A stretch of 5,392 bases of DNA, from positions 1 to 5,392 of the forward strand of contig JAFTXL010000027.1 of NCBI GenBank assembly GCA_017464985.1, written 5' to 3'. The first letter of the stretch is position 1, and each line of letters starts with the position of its first letter. The notes beneath the pieces were generated by a model. It did not search any database. It saw only the letters and a program-made list of their open reading frames with translations, and was not told the DNA's origin. Origin of the DNA: Clostridia bacterium (GTDB taxonomy: Bacteria > Bacillota_A > Clostridia > UBA1212). The position numbers and the translations under genes are program-made. This document shows positions 1 to 4,765 of this stretch, piece by piece.

Positions 1-1
1 A

Positions 2-43
2 AGTGAAAGACTAATTTCTACATCTTTTGAAGTGGAAGTTTGA
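2..43 (+). CDS. Possible C-terminal tail of a gene entering from the left edge
   Basis: The second forward frame is open from the window edge to a TGA at 41-43 and gives 13 residues, SERLISTSFEVEV. The other two forward frames stop within the first 12 bases, so this is the only plausible plus-strand gene end here. The tail is too short to assign to a family. It is followed at once by inverted repeats (30-85) that could be its terminator or the end of a mobile element that encodes it. An open run of this length can arise by chance, so confidence is low. Confidence 0.25.
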   Translation, partial: SERLISTSFEVEV

Positions 44-100
44 GTAACACTAAATTCCACTTTGACCCCGGGCGTGTGGAATTTAACTTTTCAATTCTCA
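30..100. repeat. Alternating inverted repeats, possibly an insertion-sequence end
   Basis: Three related arms alternate in orientation: AAGTGGAA (30-37), TAAATTCCACTT (51-62) and GTGGAATTTA (76-85). The middle arm can pair with the left arm (8 bp) or the right arm (10 bp, with a 15-nt loop containing CCCCGGG), so the two hairpins exclude each other. On the opposite strand the block starts at position 100 as TGAGAATTGAAAA. A TG...CA boundary with several internal repeat copies recalls IS21-family ends; this is inference from appearance, not a match I can confirm. A factor-independent terminator for the preceding reading frame is the alternative, but only a short ACTTTTC tail follows the right arm. 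Confidence 0.35.
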
Positions 101-136
101 AGCCGCTTTTTCTTTTTCTTTCTGCATATTTTTTGC

Positions 137-165
137 TTGACCGTTTCGTTTATTGGTGGTAGAAT
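137..165 (+). promoter_or_regulatory. Sigma-A promoter of tRNA-Pro
   Basis: TTGACC (137-142) and TAGAAT (160-165) are separated by exactly 17 bp, each differing from the consensus hexamers at one position. The predicted transcript start is near 172, about 20 nt before the mature tRNA 5' end, which leaves a short leader for RNase P to remove. The DNA immediately upstream (about 110-136) is T-rich, with runs such as TTTTTCTTTTTC and ATATTTTTTG, and is suitable as an UP element for a strong stable-RNA promoter. Confidence 0.85.
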
Positions 166-191
166 ATGTGATGTTGTGTGATGCAATGCAG

Positions 192-265
192 CGAGATGTG
201 GCTCAGTTTGGTAGAGCGCTGCGTTCGGGACGCAGAAGCCGCAGGTTCAAATCCTGTCATCTCGA
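192..265 (+). tRNA. tRNA-Pro, anticodon CGG
   Basis: A complete 74-nt cloverleaf can be folded by eye. The acceptor stem is CGAGATG (192-198) with CATCTCG (258-264) and discriminator A265. The D stem is GCTC (201-204) with GAGC (214-217). The anticodon stem is CTGCG (219-223) with CGCAG (231-235) around the 7-nt loop TTCGGGA, whose positions 34-36 read CGG (226-228) and decode CCG as proline. The T stem is GCAGG (241-245) with CCTGT (253-257) around TTCAAAT. The CCA end is not encoded, so it must be added by nucleotidyltransferase. The gene has its own promoter and terminator and is therefore a single-gene transcription unit. Confidence 0.97.
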
Positions 266-279
266 TTTCTAAAGAGAAG

Positions 280-312
280 GATCATAACATGAATGTGTTA
301 TGATCTTTTTTT
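280..312 (+). terminator. Intrinsic terminator of tRNA-Pro
   Basis: GATCATAACA (280-289) pairs perfectly with TGTTATGATC (296-305) around a 6-nt loop and is followed by seven T residues (306-312). The A-rich bases just before the stem (277-279) can extend the pairing into the T run. It lies 14 nt after the mature tRNA end, so the primary transcript needs 3' trimming. Confidence 0.93.
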
Positions 313-552
313 GATGTAAATTTAAATTATAAATGTTTTTATATGTTCTGCCTAAAATATAATGAACCAATACATTTTGACAATTAGCTAATTTTATTAT
401 CATTTCTTTAGGTATATCCAGTTCCCCTTTTCATAGCTGCTATATACTCGCTGGCTGCATGATAGAATCACGCCCATTTTCTTTTGAGTTAAATTATACA
501 TCACACAGCAATCCAAAGCACCAGAATCACTTTAAGCTAAAGCATCACGTCT
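313..552. other. Gene-free AT-rich stretch, possibly a decayed mobile-element remnant
   Basis: I see no gene that can be supported here. The longest reading frames are 33 residues on the minus strand (400-501) and 44 residues on the plus strand (459-593). Neither has a ribosome binding site or a recognisable protein, and the plus one reads straight through the GC-rich hairpin that follows. Base composition is very AT-rich on the left (313-410) and more even on the right. The right part together with the hairpin at 553-571 has the look of a non-coding end of an IS200/IS605-type element on the minus strand. That is an impression only, because no transposase fragment is readable. Confidence 0.4.
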
Positions 553-578
553 CCCCCGGCATAGCCGGGGGTTTATTT
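553..578 (+). terminator. GC-rich hairpin with T-rich tail (terminator or IS-end palindrome)
   Basis: CCCCCGGC (553-560) pairs perfectly with GCCGGGGG (564-571) across a 3-nt ATA loop, followed on the plus strand by TTTATTT. The shape suits a plus-strand intrinsic terminator, but no plus-strand gene precedes it except the already terminated tRNA. Short, very GC-rich palindromes in AT-rich surroundings are also typical of the subterminal hairpins recognised by IS200/IS605 TnpA. On the minus strand there is no T tract after it, so it is a poor terminator for the 59-residue gene to its right. Confidence 0.5.
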
Positions 579-587
579 GCTTACACC

Positions 588-628
588 AATTAAATCCTCA
601 GGCGATGTGTTCGTCTGAGGATTTAATT
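588..628. terminator. 18-bp hairpin at the end of the 59-residue gene
   Basis: The arms 588-605 and 611-628 pair over 18 bp with one G-T pair and a 5-nt loop (TGTGT). The right arm contains the TAA stop codon of the minus-strand gene, so the last sense codon and the stop lie inside the stem. In the minus direction the stem foot reads TTTAATT but no long T run follows. In the plus direction a T4 run closes it (627-630). It probably ends or stabilises the minus-strand mRNA, and it would also block plus-strand readthrough. Confidence 0.55.
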
Positions 629-802
629 TTCTGACACAAATTTACTCACATATTCGTGCATTTCTTTTTTTGACTTAACCAAATGTGTGCCGGCTATTAT
701 TTCATGTTTTTTGTTATCACTTAGCATTGCAAATTTTTGCATAGCTTCAGGATTTTGAGCCAAAGCCATTGAAAACCCTATCGGCATTTCATCACGCATC
801 AT
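623..802 (-). CDS. Small protein of 59 residues, unknown function, possibly forespore-expressed
   Basis: The gene is too short for routine calling but well supported. A perfect GGAGGT (811-816) lies 8 nt before the ATG at 800-802; a second in-frame ATG follows at once (797-799), and the first is chosen for its better spacing. The protein begins MMRDEMPIGFSMALAQNPEA and goes on with an AMLSDNKKHEII segment and a KSKKEMHEYVSKFV tail, suggesting two or three short helices and no membrane segment or signal peptide. It resembles a family of tiny clostridial proteins sharing the GFxMALAQNxxAM start and an EM..YV end, which to my knowledge has no assigned role (recognition from memory, not a search). 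A sigma-F-like promoter lies at 835-863, and a strong hairpin overlaps the stop codon. I assign no biochemical function. Confidence 0.85.
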   Translation of the reverse strand: MMRDEMPIGFSMALAQNPEAMQKFAMLSDNKKHEIIAGTHLVKSKKEMHEYVSKFVSEN

Positions 803-834
803 TATTTTATACCTCCAAGAAATATTTGTAATAG

Positions 835-863
835 TATTTTGCCTCTGTTCTTACAGGCTATGC
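835..863 (-). promoter_or_regulatory. Candidate sigma-F (forespore) promoter of the 59-residue gene
   Basis: Read on the minus strand, GCATA (859-863) is followed after exactly 15 nt by GGCAAAATA (835-843). This fits every position of the Bacillus sigma-F consensus GCATR-N15-GGHRARHTX. The expected start near 828 gives a leader of about 26 nt that contains the GGAGGT box, a normal geometry. No convincing sigma-A pair is present at this distance: TACTAT at 831-836 would have AGCCTG as its -35. The match is seen in the sequence; forespore control is inferred. Confidence 0.5.
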
Positions 864-904
864 ATACCATCTTCTCATAAGAATACCTTAATTATGTATG
901 CATA
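859..904. repeat. Two copies of the 8-bp palindrome TATGCATA
   Basis: TATGCATA occurs at 859-866 and again at 897-904, with centres 38 bp apart. The second copy sits inside a small imperfect hairpin, ATTATG (891-896) with CATAAT (901-906). The first copy contains the GCATA used as the candidate sigma-F -35 element. The pair could be an operator in the divergent promoter region or a coincidence of AT-rich DNA. Confidence 0.3.
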
Positions 905-935
905 ATCATAGTTATATTCCGCCGGCTAATGACTT

Positions 936-965
936 GAATGAAATTCTCAAGCAAGGCGAATACTA
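936..965 (+). promoter_or_regulatory. Candidate sigma-G (late forespore) promoter of the 45-residue gene
   Basis: GAATG (936-940) is followed after 18 nt by AATACTA (959-965). The Bacillus sigma-G consensus is GHATR-N18-CATXHTA, and only the first base of the -10 element differs. The predicted start near 972 leaves a very short leader of about 16 nt with the AAAGGAG box almost at its 5' end. That is tight but workable. The only nearby sigma-A -35-like hexamer (TTGAAT, 934-939) has no -10 partner at 17 bp. Confidence 0.4.
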
Positions 966-987
966 ATGAAAGAAAGGAGTTATGTAT

Positions 988-1125
988 ATGTCTGAAGGAA
1001 AAAAAAGCAAACAAAAACAAAATCTGAAATCTAAGGATAAAAAGCATGTAAGTCCCAGTGACATACAGGGAAAAATTGAAGTTCCGGATACGCGTGAACG
1101 CAGAGACGGTCCGGGCGGTAATTAA
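988..1125 (+). CDS. Small lysine-rich protein of 45 residues, unknown function
   Basis: AAAGGAG (973-979) lies 8 nt before the ATG at 988. An in-frame ATG at 982 is only 2 nt from that box and is rejected. The protein has a highly basic, low-complexity N-terminus (MSEGKKSKQKQNLKSKDKK, residues 1-19) followed by a more distinctive tail: SPSDIQGKIEVPD (22-34), then the charged RERRDGPGGN (36-45). There is no signal peptide, membrane segment or cysteine, so it should be soluble and largely disordered. I recall similar short clostridial proteins ending in a DGPGG-type motif, but none with a known function. It is transcribed divergently from the 59-residue gene and has a sigma-G-like promoter. A spore-core or nucleic-acid-binding role would fit the charge and promoter, but this is inference only. 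Confidence 0.82.
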   Translation: MSEGKKSKQKQNLKSKDKKHVSPSDIQGKIEVPDTRERRDGPGGN

Positions 1126-1130
1126 TACAA

Positions 1131-1183
1131 AAACATCATTGTAAACCAACTCCAAGAGTCGGATTACAATGGTGTTTCTTTTT
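1131..1183. terminator. Bidirectional terminator between convergent genes
   Basis: The arms 1131-1144 and 1164-1177 pair over 14 bp with one G-T pair. The loop folds again into an inner stem: CC/GG (1146-1147 with 1161-1162), an A-C mismatch, then ACTC (1149-1152) with GAGT (1156-1159). On the plus strand the stem runs into TTTCTTTTTC; on the minus strand its foot reads GTTTTTG. It starts 5 nt after the stop of the 45-residue gene and 5 nt after the minus-strand catalase stop, so it serves both. Confidence 0.85.
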
Positions 1184-1187
1184 CTGT

Positions 1188-1769
1188 CTATCTATTAAAA
1201 GACGGCGCTGCAGTATCGTTATTTGCAAAAGCATTAGGACCGGGATCAGAAAGTGAAAAATACATATGCGCCGCTTTAGTTGTTCCAAAGTCTTTATTGG
1301 AGCCGCTGTTTTGCACTTTATTGAATGCATCACGGAACATCTGATTATGAGCTTCTTCGCGATTAAGAAGAAAATCAATGGTTTCTCTTACTTTTTTATC
1401 TTCGATTTGGCGATAAAGATATTCATAAACTACTTTTGCACGCTGTTCAGAAGCAATATTACTGAGTAAGTCGGCACACAAATCTCCGGTTACGGTAACG
1501 TAATCTGCCGTCCATGAATAACCCGATGAATTTATAAGTCCGGGATTGAGTCCCAGAATAACACGGGACTGTACTTCTCCGGCCTGTACCTTAGTTGCAT
1601 CAACATCATGTCCGTTCAAGAGGTTGATGGTCTGTGCTACCATTTCCATGTGACCGAGTTCTTCAGCAGCTATATCTAAAAATAAATCCTTAATTTCCGG
1701 ATCTTTGATGTGTGGGTTGGGCCTTTCAACTTCTACAGGATGAAATAACATTTTTTCATGTTTAAACAA
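1188..1769 (-). CDS. Manganese catalase with an in-frame deletion of the first ligand helix (probably inactive)
   Basis: This is a dimanganese, non-heme catalase-family protein (hydrogen peroxide disproportionation, cytoplasmic). The best start is the TTG at 1767-1769, which restores the family N-terminus MFKHEKMLFHPVEVERPNP; only a weak GCAGAG lies upstream. The four-helix core is recognisable: EELGH (ligands E37 and H40), ASEQRAK (E108) and REEAH (E138 and H141). After PNP (residue 19) the sequence jumps to HIKDPEIKD. Clostridial relatives, as I remember them, carry about 30 residues here (a helix with a GGxxGE motif) that supply the glutamate matching Glu35 of the Lactobacillus plantarum enzyme. 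Length is 193 residues, against about 225-230 in those relatives. The C-terminus appears complete. With one bridging-site ligand gone, activity is doubtful. It follows hemW after a weak terminator and has no visible promoter. Confidence 0.8.
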   Translation of the reverse strand: MFKHEKMLFHPVEVERPNPHIKDPEIKDLFLDIAAEELGHMEMVAQTINLLNGHDVDATKVQAGEVQSRVILGLNPGLINSSGYSWTADYVTVTGDLCADLLSNIASEQRAKVVYEYLYRQIEDKKVRETIDFLLNREEAHNQMFRDAFNKVQNSGSNKDFGTTKAAHMYFSLSDPGPNAFANNDTAAPSFNR

Positions 1770-1784
1770 AATTTCTCTGCATCT

Positions 1785-1813
1785 AAAAACGTGTGATTTT
1801 TTTAAATTCACAC
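1785..1813 (-). terminator. Weak intrinsic terminator after hemW
   Basis: On the minus strand GTGTGA (1808-1813) pairs with TCACAC (1791-1796) around an A/T-rich loop and is followed by GTTTTTAG (five T residues at 1785-1789). It lies 17 nt beyond the hemW stop codon and ends 15 nt before the proposed catalase start. The stem is only 6 bp, so readthrough into the catalase gene is likely and may be its only source of transcription. Confidence 0.5.
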
Positions 1814-1830
1814 ACTTTTCTCGAATAATC

Positions 1831-2970
1831 TCACACAAATTCCCTGAAAACCTCATTCGCAAAATCCAGACCTTTTTCCGTAAGGCAATAATTTATGCCC
1901 GGATTCTCTGATATCAGCTCTTTCTCTGATAAATCCGACAGAACATCGCGGTATACGTCTTTATAATCACGTCCAAAAAGGCTCTTAAATCCATTTTTTG
2001 ATGGGCCCGTCATCATTCTGAAGCCGAGCATCATAAACTCGTCCATGCGCTCTTTTTTTGTCAATATGATATCCTCTGAAATTTCATTTACTCCGTCTGT
2101 ATACGCATGAAAATCATTCGTATTGCTGAATCTTCTGCCGTCAATCAAAGACGCGGCTCCAAGACCCATTCCGAGATAATTACCGCATACCCAGTATCTT
2201 ATATTATGAATACACTCACATCCGGGCTTTGCAAAATTAGATATCTCATACATATTATATCCGGATTGAGCAAGCATTTTTCGGCAGACAGTATACATTT
2301 CCCTGTCATCTTCATCTGACGGATCTTCCACTTCACCCTTTTCAATTAAATAATCAAGTCTTGTTTCAGGCTCAATTATGAGGCTGTAGGCAGATATATG
2401 CTCGGGAGAAAGTGATATTATTTCGTTTAACGTATCTTTAAATTGGGACACTGTTTGACCGGGTATACCGAAAATAATATCAGTGTTTATATTGTTGAAA
2501 CCTACACGCCTTGCATTTTCAAATGCCGATAAAAAATCCTCGCGTGTGTGGATCCGTCCTAAGAATCTGAGCAGATTATTATCAAGAGACTGGACGCCGA
2601 AGCTGATACGGTTTACACCGGCTGCTTTGTATATATGAAAGTCGCTTTCAGAAACAGTGCCCGGGTTCATCTCAACAGTAAATTCAGCATCAGACGCAAC
2701 ATTAAAATGCCGAAAAATATTATCAATCATTTCCGCAATGCGTTTCGCACCTGCATATGACGGAGTTCCGCCGCCGATAAAAACCGAGCGCACTGCAGCA
2801 TCTCCGTAAAGTGCGCCATTATTACGTATTTCATTATTTAACTGATTAAAATACGCATCAAAATACGATTCCCTGCCCGAAAAGGACAGGAAATCACAAT
2901 AAATGCATTTTGCCGCACAAAACGGTATATGAATATATAAAGCTAAATCACGTGTCAAGTTTGAGAACAC
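1831..2970 (-). CDS. hemW: Radical SAM heme chaperone HemW
   Basis: HemW is a HemN-like radical SAM protein that binds heme and an iron-sulfur cluster and is thought to pass heme to target proteins; older annotations call it oxygen-independent coproporphyrinogen III oxidase. The cluster motif is [14 protein letters not shown], with C18, C22 and C25. The next site after the third cysteine is F27 rather than the fourth cysteine of true HemN (CxxxCxxCxC), which favours HemW. Further radical SAM landmarks are GGGTPS (66-71), EMNPGT (100-105), GVQS (125-128) and [10 protein letters not shown] (163-172). The C-terminal HemN_C winged-helix region includes MLGFRMM. The 379-residue length is normal. 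The GTG start at 2968-2970 is fixed by AGGAGG at 2980-2985, 9 nt upstream. The gene overlaps the lepA 3' end by 23 bp, implying translational coupling in the spoIIP-lepA-hemW operon. Confidence 0.95.
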   Translation of the reverse strand: MFSNLTRDLALYIHIPFCAAKCIYCDFLSFSGRESYFDAYFNQLNNEIRNNGALYGDAAVRSVFIGGGTPSYAGAKRIAEMIDNIFRHFNVASDAEFTVEMNPGTVSESDFHIYKAAGVNRISFGVQSLDNNLLRFLGRIHTREDFLSAFENARRVGFNNINTDIIFGIPGQTVSQFKDTLNEIISLSPEHISAYSLIIEPETRLDYLIEKGEVEDPSDEDDREMYTVCRKMLAQSGYNMYEISNFAKPGCECIHNIRYWVCGNYLGMGLGAASLIDGRRFSNTNDFHAYTDGVNEISEDIILTKKERMDEFMMLGFRMMTGPSKNGFKSLFGRDYKDVYRDVLSDLSEKELISENPGINYCLTEKGLDFANEVFREFV

Positions 2971-4765
2971 TTAAAAAGGCCTCCTGAGGTACTTCTACGC
3001 TGCCGAATTGACGCATACGTTTTTTACCCTCTTTTTGTTTTTCAAGAAGTTTCTTTTTACGGGTGATATCACCACCGTAGCATTTCGCAAGAACATCCTT
3101 GCGGTATGCCCGTACTGTTTCGCGCGCAATGACCTTTCCTCCGATACACGCCTGAATCGGGACCTCGAACTGATGTCTCGGAATTGTCTCCTTAAGCTTC
3201 TCCGCAATCCTGCGGCCTCTTGAATATGCCTTGTCCGCATGGACAATAAACGACAGAGCGTCAACAATTTCATTATTCAGCATTATATCAAGCTTCACAA
3301 GGTTTGACTTCTTATATCCCGTAAGCTCGTAGTCAAGCGACGCATATCCTCTTGTTCTTGATTTAAGAGAATCAAAATAATCGTATATCACTTCATTGAG
3401 CGGAATATCATATGTCAGCACAACACGCTTATCATCAATGTAATCCATATTTATGAATACGCCGCGTCTTTCATTTGACAGATCCATTATATTTCCCACA
3501 TACTCTGTAGGCGTCATAATAGAAGCCTTTACCATAGGCTCCTCAATATAATCAATCTCTGCCGGATTCGGCATATTCGTAGGATTGTCAAGCTCAATAA
3601 TCTCGCCGTTTGTCTTATGCACATAGTAAATAACGCTCGGAGTAGTTGCGATAAGGTCGATATTATACTCTCTTGAAAGTCTCTCCTGTATAATTTCAAG
3701 GTGCAGAAGTCCCAAGAATCCGCATCTGAAACCAAAGCCTAAAGCCTGTGAAGTTTCAGGTTCAAATTCAAGCGCCGCGTCGTTTAGTTTTAGTTTAAAC
3801 AGAGCATCTCGCAAATCCTCATAATCTCCGCCGTCAACAGGATATATACCGCAGAATACCATAGGCTGAACTTCTTTGTATCCCGGAAGAGCTTCCTTTG
3901 CCGGCTCTGCCGCCGAAGTCACGGTATCACCTACCTTTGCGTCCTGTATTTCTTTAATACTTGCCGCAATGTAACCTACCTCACCTGCATAAAGCTTATC
4001 TGCCGGAGCAAATGCACCAGGTTTAAGCCAGCCGAGTTCTGTAATCACATATTCGGCATTTGTTGACATAAGTTTAATTGTATCTCCTTTTTTTACGCTT
4101 CCGTCTACTACTCTGACATATATTACAACGCCTTTATAAGCATCATAGTACGAGTCAAATATAAGCGCTTTAAGCGGTGCATCAGGATTTCCTGACGGCG
4201 CAGGAATATTTGATGCAACAGCCTCAAGTACATCTTCAATTCCTATTCCAACCTTTGCCGAAATAAGCGGAGCATCTTCTGCAGGAAGTCCTATAACATC
4301 TTCTATCTCTTTCTTTACAACATCGGGCTGCGCTGACGGTAAATCAATTTTATTTATAACAGGAACTACTTCCAAATTATTATCAACTGCCTGATACACA
4401 TTGGCAAGAGTCTGCGCCTCAATACCCTGAGCCGCATCAACAACCAGAATAGCGCCCTCGCACGCTGCAAGAGCTCTTGATACTTCGTAATTAAAGTCAA
4501 CATGTCCGGGCGTGTCAATAAGGTTGTACACATACTCTTTTCCGTCTTTTGCCTTATAGTTAAGACGCACTGACTGAGCTTTAATCGTAATACCGCGCTC
4601 ACGCTCCAGGTCCATGTTGTCAAGAACCTGTTCTTCCATTTCCCTTTTTGTCAGAACTCCTGTCAGTTCCAGAATCCTATCGGCAAGAGTCGATTTTCCG
4701 TGGTCGATATGCGCTATTATACAGAAGTTTCTTATATTAGATTGTTTATCATTTGAATTATCCAT
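2948..4765 (-). CDS. lepA: Elongation factor 4 (LepA), ribosomal GTPase
   Basis: LepA/EF4 binds the ribosome and back-translocates or remodels stalled elongation complexes; it is close to EF-G but has its own C-terminal domain. The protein is 605 residues, the normal size. All GTPase motifs are present: G1 AHIDHGKS (18-25), G2 around RERGITIK (55-62), G3 DTPGH (84-88, with H88 as the catalytic histidine), G4 NKID (138-141) and G5 SAK (169-171). The C-terminal part carries the LepA-specific basic tail with [20 protein letters not shown], ending [15 protein letters not shown]. The start is the ATG at 4763-4765, 6 nt after GGGAG (4772-4776) and just before the expected [10 protein letters not shown] start. 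A further upstream in-frame ATG would place 19 extra residues inside the spoIIP frame and is rejected. It overlaps spoIIP by 8 bp and hemW by 23 bp. Confidence 0.98.
   Translation of the reverse strand: MDNSNDKQSNIRNFCIIAHIDHGKSTLADRILELTGVLTKREMEEQVLDNMDLERERGITIKAQSVRLNYKAKDGKEYVYNLIDTPGHVDFNYEVSRALAACEGAILVVDAAQGIEAQTLANVYQAVDNNLEVVPVINKIDLPSAQPDVVKKEIEDVIGLPAEDAPLISAKVGIGIEDVLEAVASNIPAPSGNPDAPLKALIFDSYYDAYKGVVIYVRVVDGSVKKGDTIKLMSTNAEYVITELGWLKPGAFAPADKLYAGEVGYIAASIKEIQDAKVGDTVTSAAEPAKEALPGYKEVQPMVFCGIYPVDGGDYEDLRDALFKLKLNDAALEFEPETSQALGFGFRCGFLGLLHLEIIQERLSREYNIDLIATTPSVIYYVHKTNGEIIELDNPTNMPNPAEIDYIEEPMVKASIMTPTEYVGNIMDLSNERRGVFINMDYIDDKRVVLTYDIPLNEVIYDYFDSLKSRTRGYASLDYELTGYKKSNLVKLDIMLNNEIVDALSFIVHADKAYSRGRRIAEKLKETIPRHQFEVPIQACIGGKVIARETVRAYRKDVLAKCYGGDITRKKKLLEKQKEGKKRMRQFGSVEVPQEAFLSVLKLDT
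2980..2985 (-). promoter_or_regulatory. Ribosome binding site of hemW, inside lepA
   Basis: A perfect AGGAGG lies 9 nt before the GTG at 2968-2970 and inside the lepA coding region. It selects this GTG over the in-frame TTG twelve bases further on. Confidence 0.85.

Noticed and set aside
400..501. 33-residue minus-strand frame beginning MYNLTQKKMG
   Set aside because: No ribosome binding site at a sensible distance and no match I recognise; I looked for a TnpA N-terminus here and did not find one in any frame.
313..590. Riboswitch or CRISPR array in the gap after the tRNA
   Set aside because: No regularly spaced direct repeats, and no conserved riboswitch core upstream of a start codon in the correct orientation; only simple hairpins are present.
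459..593. 44-residue plus-strand frame beginning MIESRPFSFELNY
   Set aside because: No ribosome binding site; it translates straight through the GC-rich hairpin and into the arm of the 18-bp hairpin, which suggests non-coding DNA.
892..1155. 87-residue minus-strand frame rich in Phe and Leu
   Set aside because: It is the antisense of the 45-residue plus gene, where AAA-rich codons read as TTT. It has no ribosome binding site and runs across the promoter spacer and the terminator.
1136..1378. 80-residue minus-strand frame
   Set aside because: Out-of-frame shadow of the manganese catalase, which shows clear family motifs in its own frame.
1266..1469. 67-residue plus-strand frame
   Set aside because: Antisense to the catalase; no ribosome binding site and no recognisable protein.
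1770..1862. 31-residue N-terminal extension of the catalase
   Set aside because: It would translate through the hemW terminator hairpin and overlap the hemW 3' end. The family N-terminus MFKHEKM begins at the TTG at 1769.
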